Origin: Desulfurellales bacterium
GTDB lineage: Bacteria > Campylobacterota_A > Desulfurellia > Desulfurellales > Hippeaceae
DNA: 64,000 nucleotides
NCBI GenBank assembly: GCA_027035885.1
Contig: JALVTR010000171.1
Coordinates: 1-64,000 of the forward strand
Direction of reading: 5' to 3'
Shown here piece after piece: positions 35,730 through 49,048 of this stretch. Position 1 is the first letter of the stretch, and each line of letters begins with the position of its first letter. Position numbers and translations under genes: made by a program. Below the pieces are notes generated by a model that was not told the DNA's origin, made no database searches, and worked only from the letters and a program-made list of their open reading frames with translations.

Positions 35730-35762
35730 GGAAAGAGGTATTTGCCTCTTTCCTTTTTTTTT
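35730..35762 (+). terminator. Terminator/attenuator between rplL and rpoB
   Basis: GGAAAGAGG (35730-35738), 6-base loop, CCTCTTTCC (35745-35753) and then nine T bases. In this position a partial terminator usually lowers rpoBC expression relative to rplJL. Confidence 0.85.
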
Positions 35763-35798
35763 CGAGAAATCTTTTTATAAAAGTAGACGAGGTGCATA

Positions 35799-38700
35799 AT
35801 GGCTAAACCTCTAAAGTTAGATTACAGAATAAGGGTTGATTTTTCAAAAGCTGATGAAGTTTTAGAAATACCCGATCTTTTAAAACTTAATATAAATTCT
35901 TTCGAGGAATTTATAGATAAAAACGGTAAAAAAGAAAAGAATTTGGATAATGCATTAAAATCCATTTTTCCTATAGATGATACACATGGTAGGTTGCGTT
36001 TAGAATTGGTGGATTGGTATATAACTCCTCCAAAATTTTCTTCAGACGAATGTAAGTCTAAGGGTTTGTCCTATACAGGAAATTTAACCATAAAAGTCAG
36101 ACTTACACAGTGGAATATAAATGAACAAACAGGTGAAAAAATTAATATCGAAGATATAAAAGAGCAGGATATATATGTAGGAGAAATACCCTTAATAACT
36201 GAATCTGGAAGTTTTATTGTAAATGGTGTGGAACGTGTTATTGTAGGGCAGCTCCATAGATCCCCGGGCGTTATATTTAAAAAATTATCTGAGTTTGCGG
36301 GGAGAAGTCTTTACTATGCACAGATAATTCCTGAACGCGGTAGTTGGATAGAGTTTGAAACTGAAGCGAGGGAAATAATTACAACGCGTATCGATAGAAA
36401 GAAAAAATTTCCGGCTACAATAATTTTGCAGGCACTTGGGATGAGCGAAGAAGAAATATTGAGTATGTTTTATAACACCGTTAATATAAAAATAGAAACA
36501 GGTAGAATTTATGCAAAATTAGATGATTCAATAATAGGTTTTAGGGTAGAGAGTAATATAGATATAAATGGTGATATATTAATAAGCGAAGGTAAAAAGA
36601 TTACCCGTAGAGTCTTTAAGAAGCTTAAAGACTCTGGAATTGAGTTTATTCCTATAAGAGAAAGTGAGCTTTTCAATAAGTATTCAGCAAGTGTTGTAAG
36701 GATAGAAGATGAGGGCGAAGATGTTGTAGCTCTTGATATTGGTTCTCGCCTTGATAAAGAAAAACTGAGTTTCATAAAGAAGTTTGATAGAGAGTTTAAA
36801 GTTATTTATTCTGAGTTTGATGACTATTTTGTGCTAAATACTATTCTTGCTTCGAGAGAGGTTTTGAAAAAGAGAAAAGTTGCTTTGCCAGATGAGTTAT
36901 CAATTGAAAATGTGGCGAGAATATTTATACATACGCTTTTGAGACCGGGTGAGCATACATCTGTTGAAGATGCTAGAAAATTTTTTGAAAATTTATTTTT
37001 TGATCCTGAAAGATACGATGTTTCTCAAGAGGGTAGAATAAGAATAAACGAGGTATTTGGTCTTAATATCCCTGAGAACGTGAGGACTTTAACAAAAGAA
37101 GACTTTTTAGGATTGCTTAATCATTTGATATTACTTGTAAACGATAAAGCTACTCCTGATGATGTTGATAGTTTGACGAATAGAAAAGTAAATTTAATCG
37201 GAGATCAGCTTTATAGAGAAGTTAGAAACGGCCTTTTAAGGATGCAGCGTTTAGTTAGAGATAAACTTGTTATGAGAGATATTGATAATATAACTCCTTA
37301 CGATGTCATAAATGCAAAACCTGTGGCCGTAGCAATTAAGGATTTCTTTTCTACTGGCCAGCTATCACAATTTTTAGATCAAACTAATATTTTATCTGAG
37401 ATTTCCCACAAGAGAAGATTGTCTGCCTTAGGTAGCGGAGGTTTAACAAGAGAAAGGGCTGGCTTTGAAGTTAGGGATGTCCACCCAAGTCATTATGGTA
37501 GAATTTGCCCAATAGAAACACCCGAGGGTGCAAATATAGGCCTTATTTCATCTTTGGCTATTTATGCTAAAGTAAATGAATTTGGGTTTATAGAAACACC
37601 TTACAGGGTGGTAAAAAATGGTAGAGTTACAGATGAGGTTTTGTATTTAAGTGCATCAAAGGAGAAAGGGTACGTGATAGCACAGGCAAACGCTCCTTTA
37701 AATGAAGATGGTACCTTCAAGAATGAATATGTTGCTGCGAGAAAAGATGGCGAATTTGTTATAGTTCATAGTAACGAAGTGGATTTAATGGATGTTTCCA
37801 CAAATCAGATAGTATCGGTTGCAGCAGGATTAATTCCATTTTTGGAGCATGATGATGCAAATAGGGCTTTAATGGGTTCTAATATGCAAAGACAAGCAGT
37901 ACCTCTTATAAGACCTGAGACTCCTCTTGTAGGTACGGGTTTAGAGTCTGTAGCTGCTAAGTATTCAAGATATGCAGTTGTTGCCAAAAGGGACGGAAAG
38001 GTCGTTAGGATAGATGATAAAATTTACGTGTCTTGTAAAATAGAGAGTGGGTACGAATTAGATGTATATCCGCTGAAGAAATTTTTAAGGTCGAATCAAG
38101 ACACATGTTTTTCTCAAACGCCAGTTGTGGAAGTTGGAGACTGTATCAGGAAAGGACAAATTATAGCAGACGGTCCTTCTATGGACAAAGGAGAACTTGC
38201 TCTTGGTAAAAACCTTGTGGCGGCTTTTGTCTCTTGGAGAGGTTATAATTATGAAGATGGTATTACAATATCAAGAAGAGTAGTTGAAGAGGATTTGTAT
38301 ACCTCTATTCATATAAAAGAGTTTAGTGTTTATGTCAGAGATACAAAGTTTGGAGTTGAGGAGATTACAACAGATGTTCCAAACGCATCCAGTGAGATGC
38401 TCAAGAATTTAGATAAAAATGGTATTGTGCGTGTAGGGGCTTATGTTAAGCCTGGAGATATTTTAGTCGGTAAGGTAACACCGAAGGCTGAAACACATTA
38501 TTCTCCGGAAGAAAAACTTCTTCGTTCAATATTTGGGGAAAAGGCAACGAATGTTTCTGATTCATCATTGAAGGTTCCGTCAGACACGAGCGGTATAGTT
38601 GTTGATGTTCAGATTTTGCATAGAAGGGGTACACAGATAAACCCAAGAGAAAAAGAAATTGTTCAAGAGGAGAAAGAAAACATAAATAACGAACTGAAGC

Positions 38701-39881
38701 ATAAACTTAAACTTCTCGAACAACTCAGATTAAACAGCATGAGAGAGGCTATTGTCGAGAGAGATTTAGAACACGATGCTAATTTAAATAATAAGGTGCT
38801 TAAAAAGGGTAATAAAATAAGTATAGAGGATTTACAGGAGTTAGGCGAAAGAGATTTACTTAAGCTGCTACCCAAAGATTTTGATTTAAAGACTTTAAAT
38901 AAACATTATAAAGAAATGGAAAAGTCCATAAAAGACCATCATACCAGGATGATTAAAGGATTAGAGAAAGAGAGTGACTTACCACCTGGTGTTATCTCGG
39001 CAGTGAATGTCTATATTGCAACAAAGAGAAAGCTTTCTGTTGGTGATAAGATGAGTGGTAGGCATGGAAATAAAGGTGTTGTTTCTAAGATTTTGCCTGC
39101 GCAAGATTTACCATTTTTGGAAGATGGAACACCTGTTGATATAGTTCTCAATCCATTAGGCGTTCCTTCACGTATGAATATAGGTCAAATTATGGAAACC
39201 CATTTGGGATGGTTATCGAAAGGTCTGGGTAAGAAGATAGATAATCTTTTGAAAGAAGGTAAAAAAGAAGCTCTAAGGGAATTTGTAAAGCAGATTTTCA
39301 ATTCAAAAAAGGCAGATGATTTTGTTGATTCATTGAACGATGAAGAGATGGAAAAATACGCCAAAGAATGGATTAATGGCATTCATTTTGCAAACCCTGT
39401 TTTTGAGGGAGCCAAAGAGTCAGACTTAAAATATTTACAAAATATTGTTGGTTTTAAACAACTGAAAAGTGAAGTTTATGATGGCATTACGGGTGAGAAA
39501 TTTAAAGAGCCTGTAACAGTTGGGGTTATGTATGTACTTAAATTGCACCATTTGGTTGATGACAAGGTGCATGCAAGAAGTATAGGGCCTTACTCTCTTG
39601 TTACTCAGCAGCCGCTGGGAGGAAAAGCCCAATTTGGAGGCCAAAGGTTCGGTGAGATGGAAGTTTGGGCTTTAGAAGGGTATGGAGCGGCTTATACGCT
39701 TCATGAGATGCTAACTGTAAAATCTGATGATGTTGCAGGTAGAAATAAAACATACGAATCGATTGTTAAAGGAAGGCCTATTCCTTTAGGAGGAGTTCCT
39801 GAATCATTCAATGTTTTGGTTAAGGAAATGCAAGCCTTATGCTTGGATGTTGAGCTGCTCAAGGATATAAGAAGAAAATAG
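35799..39881 (+). CDS. rpoB: RNA polymerase beta subunit
   Basis: A 1360-residue beta subunit. The rifampicin-pocket region reads LSQFLDQTNILSEISHKRRL followed by SALGSGGLTRERAGFEVRD; the residues matching E. coli D516, H526 and S531 are unchanged, while the usual Pro after DQxN is Ile. GDKMSGRHGNKGVVS and the C-terminal GGQRFGEMEVWALEGYGAAY are conserved. A long charged insertion (about 950-1040, EKENINNELKHKLKLLEQ) lies in the expected variable region. GAGGTG precedes the ATG. rpoC starts 11 bp after the stop. Confidence 0.98.
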   Translation: MAKPLKLDYRIRVDFSKADEVLEIPDLLKLNINSFEEFIDKNGKKEKNLDNALKSIFPIDDTHGRLRLELVDWYITPPKFSSDECKSKGLSYTGNLTIKVRLTQWNINEQTGEKINIEDIKEQDIYVGEIPLITESGSFIVNGVERVIVGQLHRSPGVIFKKLSEFAGRSLYYAQIIPERGSWIEFETEAREIITTRIDRKKKFPATIILQALGMSEEEILSMFYNTVNIKIETGRIYAKLDDSIIGFRVESNIDINGDILISEGKKITRRVFKKLKDSGIEFIPIRESELFNKYSASVVRIEDEGEDVVALDIGSRLDKEKLSFIKKFDREFKVIYSEFDDYFVLNTILASREVLKKRKVALPDELSIENVARIFIHTLLRPGEHTSVEDARKFFENLFFDPERYDVSQEGRIRINEVFGLNIPENVRTLTKEDFLGLLNHLILLVNDKATPDDVDSLTNRKVNLIGDQLYREVRNGLLRMQRLVRDKLVMRDIDNITPYDVINAKPVAVAIKDFFSTGQLSQFLDQTNILSEISHKRRLSALGSGGLTRERAGFEVRDVHPSHYGRICPIETPEGANIGLISSLAIYAKVNEFGFIETPYRVVKNGRVTDEVLYLSASKEKGYVIAQANAPLNEDGTFKNEYVAARKDGEFVIVHSNEVDLMDVSTNQIVSVAAGLIPFLEHDDANRALMGSNMQRQAVPLIRPETPLVGTGLESVAAKYSRYAVVAKRDGKVVRIDDKIYVSCKIESGYELDVYPLKKFLRSNQDTCFSQTPVVEVGDCIRKGQIIADGPSMDKGELALGKNLVAAFVSWRGYNYEDGITISRRVVEEDLYTSIHIKEFSVYVRDTKFGVEEITTDVPNASSEMLKNLDKNGIVRVGAYVKPGDILVGKVTPKAETHYSPEEKLLRSIFGEKATNVSDSSLKVPSDTSGIVVDVQILHRRGTQINPREKEIVQEEKENINNELKHKLKLLEQLRLNSMREAIVERDLEHDANLNNKVLKKGNKISIEDLQELGERDLLKLLPKDFDLKTLNKHYKEMEKSIKDHHTRMIKGLEKESDLPPGVISAVNVYIATKRKLSVGDKMSGRHGNKGVVSKILPAQDLPFLEDGTPVDIVLNPLGVPSRMNIGQIMETHLGWLSKGLGKKIDNLLKEGKKEALREFVKQIFNSKKADDFVDSLNDEEMEKYAKEWINGIHFANPVFEGAKESDLKYLQNIVGFKQLKSEVYDGITGEKFKEPVTVGVMYVLKLHHLVDDKVHARSIGPYSLVTQQPLGGKAQFGGQRFGEMEVWALEGYGAAYTLHEMLTVKSDDVAGRNKTYESIVKGRPIPLGGVPESFNVLVKEMQALCLDVELLKDIRRK

Positions 39882-39892
39882 GGGGACGGTAG

Positions 39893-42800
39893 ATGTTTAC
39901 AGTATTAAAAAGCAAGCCGAAGTCTTCGAAGGATTTTGATGCCATAAGAATAAAATTAGCCTCTCCTGAGAAGATAAGACAATGGAGCTACGGAGAAGTC
40001 AAGAAGGCGGAAACAATAAATTATAGAACTTTTAAACCAGAGAGAGATGGATTGTTTTGCGCCAAGATTTTTGGACCTATAAAGGATTACGAGTGTTTAT
40101 GCGGGAAATATAAAAGGATTAAATATAAAGGTATCGTGTGCGAGAAGTGCGGCGTTGAGGTTACGGAATCGAAAGTTAGGCGTGAAAGAATGGGCCATAT
40201 TGAATTGGCCGCGCCTGTAGTCCATATTTGGTATTTAAGATCCGTCCCAAGCATTATGGCTCTTTTGTTGGATATGAAACTAAAAGAGCTTGAAAGGGTA
40301 ATATACTATGAATCCTATGTAGTTATAGATAGTGAAGTGGATGAGCTTCCTGTCAAGACAGTTTTGAATGAGACATCTTACAGGGTGTATCTTGAAAAAT
40401 ATGGCGTGAGGTTTACTGCTGAAATGGGGGCTTCTGCTATTCAGAAGCTGTTAAAAAGAATAGATTTAGACCTTTTAATCTATGAGCTTAAGGATGAAAT
40501 AGATGCAACTAAGTCAGAAGCGAAAAAGAAAAAGCTAATAAAGCGTTTAAGACTTGCTGAGCAATTTAAAAGAAGCGGTAATAAACCTGAGTGGATGGTC
40601 CTTGAAGCACTGCCCGTTTTGCCACCAGAGTTAAGGCCTCTTGTATCTTTAGAGGGTGGGCGTTTTGCATCGAGTGACTTAAATGATTTGTATAGGCGTG
40701 TCATAAATAGAAATAATAGATTAAAGAGGTTGATAGAACTTAGTGCTCCTTCCATAATAATCAGAAATGAAAAGAGAATGCTGCAGGAAGCTGTTGATGC
40801 TCTAATAGACAACGGAAGAAGAAAACAGGTTGTTAGGGCTTCTAACAATAGACCTTTGAAATCTCTAAGTGAATCTATAAAGGGTAAAGAAGGTAGATTT
40901 AGAAGGAATCTGTTGGGTAAAAGGGTTGACTATTCCGGTCGTTCGGTTATCGTCTCAGGTCCTGAATTGAGAATGGATCAATGCGGTTTACCGAGAATCA
41001 TGGCTTTGGAGCTGTTCAAGCCGTTTATATTCCATAGATTGATAAGCGATGGATTTGCTCCTACTGTAAAAGCGGCTAAAAAGATGGTGGAAAGAAAAGA
41101 CCCGGAAGTTTGGAATATACTTGAAGAGGTTGTTAAAGAGCATCCTGTTCTGCTTAACAGGGCTCCAACACTGCATAGATTGTCTATACAGGCTTTCCAT
41201 GCGATTTTAACAGATGAGAAGGCAATAAGGCTTCATCCGCTCGTATGTCCTGCTTTTAATGCGGATTTTGACGGAGACCAGATGGCGATACATGTTCCTT
41301 TAAGTAACGAGGCCATGCTTGAAAGCGAGATTTTGATGCTTGCAACTGAGAATATCATTTCACCAGCCCACGGTAATCCTATAGCCATGCCCAGTCAGGA
41401 TATGATTTTGGGTATATATTATATGACCAAACCGAGGGATAGCCAAAAGGGTGAGGGAATGGTTTTTTCTTCTCCAGATGAGGTTCGTATTGCCTATGAA
41501 AATGGTGTTTGTGGCATCAATGCCAGAATTAAAGCAAGAATTGATGGTGAGCTGTACGATACAATAGTGGGCAGAGTTTTGTTCTATGAAATAGTTCCGA
41601 AAGATGTGCCGTTTAAACAGATAAATAGGTTGTTTACCAAAAAAGAGTTAAATAAGTTTATTTCCTTTTTACATAAGACGCATGAGTTGCCTGTTGTTGT
41701 TAAGTTTTTGGATGATGTTAAGAATATGGGATTTGAGATGTCAACAAGGGCAGGTGTTTCAATATCTATTGATGATATGCTTGTTCCTAAAGAAAAAGCT
41801 GAGATTATTGCAAAGGCAGAAGAAGAGGTTAGAAAAATCCAAGAAGACTATGGCCAGGGTTTGTTAACCGATAAGGAGAGGTATAATAAATCTGTAGATA
41901 TATGGAGTTCGGCGACAGATAGAATTGCCGAGGCAATGATGAGGGGACTAGGCGGCGAGTACGAAGAGAGTTTTAATTCTATTTTTATTATGGCTCACTC
42001 CGGTGCGAGAGGTTCACAACAACAGATGAGGCAGCTTGCTGGCATTAGGGGTCTTATGGCGAAGCCTTCGGGAGATATTATAGAAACACCCATTAAATCC
42101 AATTTTAAAGAGGGATTGACTGTTCTTGAGTATTTTACATCTACTCATGGGGCAAGAAAGGGACTTGCGGATACAGCATTAAAGACAGCTAATGCTGGTT
42201 ATTTGACAAGAAAACTTGTGGATGTTTCCCAGGATGTTACTATTACCATGGATGATTGTGGAACTACGGAGGGTATAGAGATTTCAGCAATAATGGTTAA
42301 CGGTGAAGAAATTGAGTCTTTGCAGGATAGAATTTTAGGAAGAGTTGCTGCCGAAGATGTTAAAAATCCATTCACTGATGAAATTATTGTTGAAGAGGGT
42401 AATGAAATAGATGAGAAAGCCGTTGAGAAAATTACAGAGGCTGGTGTTAGGTCTGTAAAAATATACTCTGTTCTAACTTGCAAGGCAGAAAGGGGAGTTT
42501 GTGCAAAATGCTATGGTAGAGATCTTGCCCGCGGTGGTAAAACAAAAATTGGAGAGGCTGTAGGTATAGTTGCTGCCCAGTCGATAGGTGAACCTGGTAC
42601 TCAATTAACACTGAGAACGTTCCATGTTGGTGGTACTGCTTCGAGGTTATCCAAAGAGAGTAAATCAGCTGAGACTGTAAGGGCAGGTATAGTAAGGTAT
42701 TACAAGTTCTTTACTGCTGAGAATTCAGAAGGAGATAGTGTTTTACTTTCAAGAAGAGACGCTGCTCTTTTAATAACAGAACCTCAAATAGTTTCTAAAC

Positions 42801-44446
42801 ATGGTGGTAAAATAAAGATAGAAGAGGATAAAGCTTATTATTATTTAAAGATTGGTGATAATGAGGAGTACAAACTCAAGAAGGTAAGTTTTGTTAGTGA
42901 TAAAGATATAATTTCCGGTGGCAGCGAAGTGATAGGTAAATATCTGATTTCTGTAAAAGACGGAGATACAATAGATAAGCTTTCCCTGCTTGTAGAAAGG
43001 GTTTTAGAGGTTTTTGATGTTCCAAAAAAGGTTCCATATGCTGCTAAAATATACGTTGAAGAAGGTCAAACCATAAAAAGGTTTGTAAAGACAGAAAAAG
43101 GTGGAGAAGTTAAACTTATTGCTTTGGAGGGGGATAAATTCGTTGAGATATCTACGCCAAAAGATGGTGTAGTAAACAGACATGGAACCCATATTGTTAT
43201 TGTCAAAGATGGAAAAGATGAGATAAGGTACTATGTTCCAAAAGGGTCTAAATTGTATGTTAGGACAGGTGATAAGGTAGAAACTGGCGATATAGTTGTG
43301 GGTTACGACGATGAGAGGCAAAAAAGAATTTTTGAAAGTGATCCAACCGTTTATACAAGTAGTACTACAATAGCTGAATGGGATGCGTATTCTGATTATT
43401 TACTCGCAGGTGCAAATGGATACGTAAAATGGGTTGATTTGGTTCCATTTGTTACCATTAAAGAAGAGATTGATAAAATAACGTCCATGAAGAGTAATAT
43501 AGTCATAGAAAGCAAGGACTTGTCCAAAAAGCCAAGGATTGTTATTGTTGATGAAAACGGTAATGTAAATAAATTTTCAAACATAAACGAAGATGCAATG
43601 TATTATTTGCAACCTGGCATTATATTGCAAAAGGATAACGGAGAGGCTGTTAAAGCTGGAGATGTGATAGGAAAGATTCCAAAAGAGTTGGATAAGACAA
43701 CCGATATTACAGGTGGTCTGCCAAGGGTTTCCGAGCTGTTTGAAGCAAAAAAGCCTGTTAATGCTGCTATAGTTAGTGAGATTAGCGGTGTAGTTTCTTA
43801 TGGAAAGGAGAGCAAGGGTAAAAGAAAGGTTATAATAACTTCCACAGTAGGAAAGGGTGAAGTAAAAAAGGAATATTTGATACCAAGAAACAAGAGACTT
43901 TTGGTTTTTCCTGGTGATAGAGTAGATATGGGGGAACCAATCACTGATGGTCCGATAAATCCTCATGATATTCTTGCTATTTTAGGAGAAAAAGAACTTC
44001 AAAAAATGCTTGTTAGTGAGATACAACAGGTTTATAAACTTCAAGGAGCTGGAATTAATGATAAGCATATAGAAATTATAGTTAGGCAGATGCTTTCCAA
44101 GGTTGTAATTGAAGACGCAGGAGATAGCGATTTTATAGAAGGAGAAGTAGTTAATAGGTTTATCTTTAGAAGAAAGAACGAGATGCTCGTAAGGAGGGGT
44201 AAAAAACCCGCTATTGGAAGGATTGTGCTTTTAGGCATAACGAAAGCTGCCCTGAATACGGATAGTTTCATATCTGCCGCAAGTTTCCAGGAAACTACAA
44301 GGGTTTTGACAGAGGCTTCGATTAGTGGCCAGATAGATTATTTGAGAGGATTGAAAGAAAATGTAATTGTGGGTAGACTGATACCGGTGGGTACGGGCCA
44401 AAAGAAATATGATGATTTGGTGTTGAGACCTGTTGATAGTGATTAA
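39893..44446 (+). CDS. rpoC: RNA polymerase beta' subunit
   Basis: A 1517-residue beta' subunit. An N-terminal zinc site has the pairs CLC and CEKC, the catalytic Mg-binding motif is [12 protein letters not shown], and the second zinc site has [13 protein letters not shown]. The trigger-loop region ([20 protein letters not shown] and [11 protein letters not shown]) is present. A long insertion between this region and the C-terminus (about 940-1320) is rich in beta strands, as in beta' subunits with an insertion in the trigger loop. It is co-transcribed with rpoB. Confidence 0.98.
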   Translation: MFTVLKSKPKSSKDFDAIRIKLASPEKIRQWSYGEVKKAETINYRTFKPERDGLFCAKIFGPIKDYECLCGKYKRIKYKGIVCEKCGVEVTESKVRRERMGHIELAAPVVHIWYLRSVPSIMALLLDMKLKELERVIYYESYVVIDSEVDELPVKTVLNETSYRVYLEKYGVRFTAEMGASAIQKLLKRIDLDLLIYELKDEIDATKSEAKKKKLIKRLRLAEQFKRSGNKPEWMVLEALPVLPPELRPLVSLEGGRFASSDLNDLYRRVINRNNRLKRLIELSAPSIIIRNEKRMLQEAVDALIDNGRRKQVVRASNNRPLKSLSESIKGKEGRFRRNLLGKRVDYSGRSVIVSGPELRMDQCGLPRIMALELFKPFIFHRLISDGFAPTVKAAKKMVERKDPEVWNILEEVVKEHPVLLNRAPTLHRLSIQAFHAILTDEKAIRLHPLVCPAFNADFDGDQMAIHVPLSNEAMLESEILMLATENIISPAHGNPIAMPSQDMILGIYYMTKPRDSQKGEGMVFSSPDEVRIAYENGVCGINARIKARIDGELYDTIVGRVLFYEIVPKDVPFKQINRLFTKKELNKFISFLHKTHELPVVVKFLDDVKNMGFEMSTRAGVSISIDDMLVPKEKAEIIAKAEEEVRKIQEDYGQGLLTDKERYNKSVDIWSSATDRIAEAMMRGLGGEYEESFNSIFIMAHSGARGSQQQMRQLAGIRGLMAKPSGDIIETPIKSNFKEGLTVLEYFTSTHGARKGLADTALKTANAGYLTRKLVDVSQDVTITMDDCGTTEGIEISAIMVNGEEIESLQDRILGRVAAEDVKNPFTDEIIVEEGNEIDEKAVEKITEAGVRSVKIYSVLTCKAERGVCAKCYGRDLARGGKTKIGEAVGIVAAQSIGEPGTQLTLRTFHVGGTASRLSKESKSAETVRAGIVRYYKFFTAENSEGDSVLLSRRDAALLITEPQIVSKHGGKIKIEEDKAYYYLKIGDNEEYKLKKVSFVSDKDIISGGSEVIGKYLISVKDGDTIDKLSLLVERVLEVFDVPKKVPYAAKIYVEEGQTIKRFVKTEKGGEVKLIALEGDKFVEISTPKDGVVNRHGTHIVIVKDGKDEIRYYVPKGSKLYVRTGDKVETGDIVVGYDDERQKRIFESDPTVYTSSTTIAEWDAYSDYLLAGANGYVKWVDLVPFVTIKEEIDKITSMKSNIVIESKDLSKKPRIVIVDENGNVNKFSNINEDAMYYLQPGIILQKDNGEAVKAGDVIGKIPKELDKTTDITGGLPRVSELFEAKKPVNAAIVSEISGVVSYGKESKGKRKVIITSTVGKGEVKKEYLIPRNKRLLVFPGDRVDMGEPITDGPINPHDILAILGEKELQKMLVSEIQQVYKLQGAGINDKHIEIIVRQMLSKVVIEDAGDSDFIEGEVVNRFIFRRKNEMLVRRGKKPAIGRIVLLGITKAALNTDSFISAASFQETTRVLTEASISGQIDYLRGLKENVIVGRLIPVGTGQKKYDDLVLRPVDSD

Positions 44447-44451
44447 AAATC

Positions 44452-44480
44452 TTGACAAAATGGACTTTTATTGTTAGTTT
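44452..44480 (+). promoter_or_regulatory. Possible promoter before rpsL
   Basis: TTGACA at 44452-44457 lies just after the rpoC stop, but the -10 (TAGTTT, 17-bp spacer) is weak. The 64-bp gap is the largest in this region, so a separate str-operon start is possible. Confidence 0.4.
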
Positions 44481-44510
44481 ACCCAAGCCAATTTTAGAGG
44501 GAGGTAAAAA

Positions 44511-45363
<853 letters not shown>

Positions 45364-45377
45364 AGGAGTAATAAGAA

Positions 45378-47453
45378 GTGGCGCGTAAGTATCAGCTTGA
45401 GAAATTGAGAAATATAGGAATTATAGCACATATAGATGCGGGAAAGACTACAACTACCGAAAGGATTCTTTACTATACCGGTGTTTCTCACAAAATTGGA
45501 GAAGTGCATGAAGGTACTGCAACGATGGATTGGATGGAACAAGAAAAGGAGAGAGGTATAACCATTACTTCTGCATCTACAACGTGTTTTTGGCGAAGCC
45601 ATATGATAAATATTATCGATACACCGGGGCACGTAGATTTTACTGTTGAGGTTGAAAGGGCTCTGCGTGTTTTAGACGGTGCTGTTGGTGTGTTTTGTGC
45701 TGTTGGTGGCGTTGAGCCACAAAGCGAAACTGTTTGGAGACAAGCGGATAAATACCACGTTCCAAGGGTTGCTTTTGTTAATAAAATGGATAGGACAGGA
45801 GCCGATTTCTTTAGTGTTGTTGGGGAAATAAATGAAAAATTGAACGGTAATCCTCTTGTTATGCAGCTCCCTATTGGTTCAGAAAGTGATTTTGCTGGCG
45901 TTGTAGATCTTGTGAAAATGAAAGCTATAATATGGGATTCTGATATTTTGGGAGCTACGTTTTCAGAAAAGGAAATACCAAGTGAATTGGCCGATCAGGC
46001 TTTGGAATATAGAAATATGATGATTGAGAAGCTTTCTGACTTTGATGATACTATAATGGAAAAATACTTAGAAGGCGGAGATATCTCGGAAGGAGAAATT
46101 AAAAAAGCTGTTAGAAGAGCTACTATCGAGACCAAATTGACACCTGTATTGTGTGGAAGTGCTTTTAAAAATAAGGGTGTTCAACCTCTATTGGATGCCG
46201 TTGTTGATTTTTTACCGTCACCTATTGATGTTCCTCCTATTAAAGGTGTAAACCCAAAAACAGGTGGAGAGGTAGAAAGAAAGGCGTCTGAGTCAGAGCC
46301 TCTATCGCTTTTGGCGTTTAAAATAATGAGTGACCCTTACGTGGGTAAGCTCACGTACTTTAGAGTTTATTCTGGAACTTTGAAAGCAGGTTCTTATGCC
46401 TACAATTCAACCAAGGGTAAAATGGAAAGGATAGGTAGACTTCTCAGGATGCATGCAAACAAAAGAGAAGATGTTGATGCTGTATATGCGGGAGATATTG
46501 CGGCTGCTATTGGTTTGAAATATACAGCTACTGGTGATACGTTGTGTGATGAGAAACATCCTGTATTGTTGGAATCTATGGAATTTCCAGAACCTGTTAT
46601 TTCAATTGCAGTTGAACCTAAAACAAAAGCCGATAGGGATAAACTATCAAGTGCCTTGCAAAAGCTCGCAGAAGAAGATCCTACATTTAGAGTTAAATAC
46701 GATGAAGAAACCAACCAGACAATTATATCTGGAATGGGTGAACTTCACCTTGAGATAATAGTTGATAGGTTAAAAAGGGAGTTTAAGGTTGGTGTGAATG
46801 TTGGTAAGCCTCAAGTTGCCTACAAAGAAAGTATAAAAGGTTCTATTAAGCAAGAAGGTAAGTTTGTCAGGCAAACAGGTGGTCATGGACAGTATGGGCA
46901 TGTTTGGATAGAGATTGAGCCTTTGGAGAGAGGCAAAGGATTCGAATTTGTTGATAAAATCGTTGGCGGTGTGATACCTAAAGAATATATACCTGCAGTT
47001 GAAACAGGGATAAGAGACGCAGCAGAGAGTGGAATATTGGCTGGATATCCGATGGTTGATTTTAGAGCCACACTGTATGATGGTTCATATCATGAGGTTG
47101 ACTCATCGGATATGGCGTTTAAAATAGCCGCCTCTATGGCATTCAAAGAAGGAGCTAAAAAGGCCAAGCCATACATTCTCGAGCCTATAATGGATGTTGA
47201 AGTCACTACTCCAGAGCAGTATTTAGGCGATGTCATGGGGGATATAAACTCAAGAAGGGGTAAGATTAAAAATATGTCAGAAAAGGGTAAATTAAAAATA
47301 ATCAAGGCGTATATACCATTGAGTGAAATGTTTGGATATGCTACGGTCTTGAGATCTATTACTCAAGGTAGAGGAACATACACTATGCAATTTTCACACT
47401 ACGATGAAGTTCCAAAGAGTATCGCTGATAAAATAATTAAAAGAGAAGCTTAA
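45378..47453 (+). CDS. fusA: Elongation factor G
   Basis: A 691-residue EF-G with GTP-binding motifs [21 protein letters not shown] and NKMD, and domain IV with [15 protein letters not shown]. It catalyses translocation. The start is a GTG preceded by AAGGAG. The second tuf gene begins 10 bp after the stop, so this is a standard str operon (rpsL-rpsG-fusA-tuf). Confidence 0.98.
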   Translation: MARKYQLEKLRNIGIIAHIDAGKTTTTERILYYTGVSHKIGEVHEGTATMDWMEQEKERGITITSASTTCFWRSHMINIIDTPGHVDFTVEVERALRVLDGAVGVFCAVGGVEPQSETVWRQADKYHVPRVAFVNKMDRTGADFFSVVGEINEKLNGNPLVMQLPIGSESDFAGVVDLVKMKAIIWDSDILGATFSEKEIPSELADQALEYRNMMIEKLSDFDDTIMEKYLEGGDISEGEIKKAVRRATIETKLTPVLCGSAFKNKGVQPLLDAVVDFLPSPIDVPPIKGVNPKTGGEVERKASESEPLSLLAFKIMSDPYVGKLTYFRVYSGTLKAGSYAYNSTKGKMERIGRLLRMHANKREDVDAVYAGDIAAAIGLKYTATGDTLCDEKHPVLLESMEFPEPVISIAVEPKTKADRDKLSSALQKLAEEDPTFRVKYDEETNQTIISGMGELHLEIIVDRLKREFKVGVNVGKPQVAYKESIKGSIKQEGKFVRQTGGHGQYGHVWIEIEPLERGKGFEFVDKIVGGVIPKEYIPAVETGIRDAAESGILAGYPMVDFRATLYDGSYHEVDSSDMAFKIAASMAFKEGAKKAKPYILEPIMDVEVTTPEQYLGDVMGDINSRRGKIKNMSEKGKLKIIKAYIPLSEMFGYATVLRSITQGRGTYTMQFSHYDEVPKSIADKIIKREA

Positions 47454-47463
47454 GGAGGCTTTT

Positions 47464-48648
47464 ATGGCAAAGGAAAAATACGTAAGAACCAAACCCCATG
47501 TTAACATCGGCACAATCGGTCACATAGACCATGGTAAGACAACCCTTACAGCTGCCATCACAAAGGTACTGGCAGAGAAGGGTAAGGCAGAGTTCAAAGA
47601 CTACAACGAAATTGACAACGCTCCAGAGGAGAAGGAAAGAGGTATCACAATCAACACTGCCCACGTAGAGTACGAGACAGAGAAACGTCACTATGCACAC
47701 GTAGACTGCCCAGGGCATGCTGACTACATCAAGAATATGATTACCGGTGCAGCCCAGATGGACGGTTCTATACTTGTTGTCTCTGCAGCGGATGGTCCAA
47801 TGCCACAGACACGTGAGCACATACTCCTTGCAAGGCAGGTTAACGTTCCATACATTGTGGTATTCTTGAACAAAACAGACATGGTTGATGACCCAGAACT
47901 CATAGACCTTGTTGAAATGGAAGTAAGGGACTTGCTCTCAAAATACGACTACCCAGGTGATGATGTACCTATAATAAAAGGTTCAGCTCTGAAAGCACTT
48001 GAAGGTGACCCTAAAGCAATAAAGGCAATAGAAGAGTTAATGGATGCTGTTGATGAATACATACCAACACCACAGAGAGAATCAGATAAACCATTCCTCA
48101 TGCCAATCGAGGACATCTTCTCAATCTCCGGTAGAGGAACAGTTGTTACAGGTAGGGTAGAAAGAGGAGTATTAAAGCCAGGTGAAGAGGTAGAAATCGT
48201 AGGCTTTAAGGAGACGAGAAAGACAGTTGCCACATCCCTTGAGATGTTCAGGAAGATCTTGGATGAGGCAATAGCAGGTGACAACGTAGGAGTTCTCTTA
48301 AGGGGCATCAAGAAGGAAGAGGTTGAAAGAGGAATGGTTTTAGCCAAACCTGGCTCCATAACGCCACACAAGAAATTCAAAGCTCAGGTTTACGTTCTCA
48401 CCAAGGATGAGGGTGGAAGACACACACCATTCTTTGATGGCTATAGACCTCAGTTCTACATAAGAACAACAGATGTTACAGGAACAGTTCATCTACCCGA
48501 GGGCGTAGAGATGGTTATGCCTGGTGACAACGTAGAGCTAACAGTTGAACTCATAGCACCTGTTGCCCTTGAGAAAGAGACACGCTTTGCAATCAGGGAA
48601 GGTGGTAGAACAGTTGGTGCTGGTGTAATAACGGAGATATTGGAGTGA
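47464..48648 (+). CDS. tuf: Elongation factor Tu, copy 2
   Basis: A 394-residue EF-Tu with the same protein sequence as copy 1 at 31317. The two genes also appear the same base for base within the coding region, including shadow frames on both strands, with flanks that diverge immediately (AAGGAGGCTTTT versus AAGGAGGCTGTT before the ATG and different stop codons). This indicates continuing gene conversion confined to the gene. It ends the str operon and is followed by rpsJ. Confidence 0.98.
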   Translation: MAKEKYVRTKPHVNIGTIGHIDHGKTTLTAAITKVLAEKGKAEFKDYNEIDNAPEEKERGITINTAHVEYETEKRHYAHVDCPGHADYIKNMITGAAQMDGSILVVSAADGPMPQTREHILLARQVNVPYIVVFLNKTDMVDDPELIDLVEMEVRDLLSKYDYPGDDVPIIKGSALKALEGDPKAIKAIEELMDAVDEYIPTPQRESDKPFLMPIEDIFSISGRGTVVTGRVERGVLKPGEEVEIVGFKETRKTVATSLEMFRKILDEAIAGDNVGVLLRGIKKEEVERGMVLAKPGSITPHKKFKAQVYVLTKDEGGRHTPFFDGYRPQFYIRTTDVTGTVHLPEGVEMVMPGDNVELTVELIAPVALEKETRFAIREGGRTVGAGVITEILE

Positions 48649-48661
48649 AAGGGTGACGGTT

Positions 48662-48970
48662 ATGGAACAAAGAATTAGGCTTAAATTAAAGTCATTTGAG
48701 AGTGAATTATTGGATAGTTCTGTTAAAGATATAATTGAAACTATAAGAAAAACAGGGGCTAAGGTGAAAGGCCCTGTTCCTTTGCCTACGAGGATTTCTA
48801 GGTATACTGTTTTAAGATCTCCGCACGTAAATAAAAAATCAAGAGAGCAGTTTGAGATTAGGGTTCACAAAAGACTTATGGACATTGTTGATGCATCTCA
48901 GCAAACGGTAGATGCTTTGATGAAAATAGATTTACCTGCAGGTGTTGATATAGAAGTTAAGTTACAGTAA
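48662..48970 (+). CDS. rpsJ: 30S ribosomal protein S10
   Basis: A 102-residue S10 (NusE): [20 protein letters not shown], the loop [20 protein letters not shown] and the tail of the family. ATG 48662 is preferred to the GTG at 48653 because [10 protein letters not shown] is the normal N-terminus. Beyond the ribosome it contacts NusG/NusB in antitermination. The 78-bp gap to rplC contains a hairpin (GAACC/GGGTTC within GAAA/TTTC). Confidence 0.95.
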   Translation: MEQRIRLKLKSFESELLDSSVKDIIETIRKTGAKVKGPVPLPTRISRYTVLRSPHVNKKSREQFEIRVHKRLMDIVDASQQTVDALMKIDLPAGVDIEVKLQ

Positions 48971-49048
48971 ATGTTACTAATGGAAATAAGAACCTACTAT
49001 GGGTTCCTCTGTTTCTTAACTTTAATAAATGAGGAGTAGGAGTGATAA

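Noticed and set aside
48653-48661. GTG start of rpsJ given in the track
   Set aside because: ATG 48662 gives the normal S10 N-terminus.
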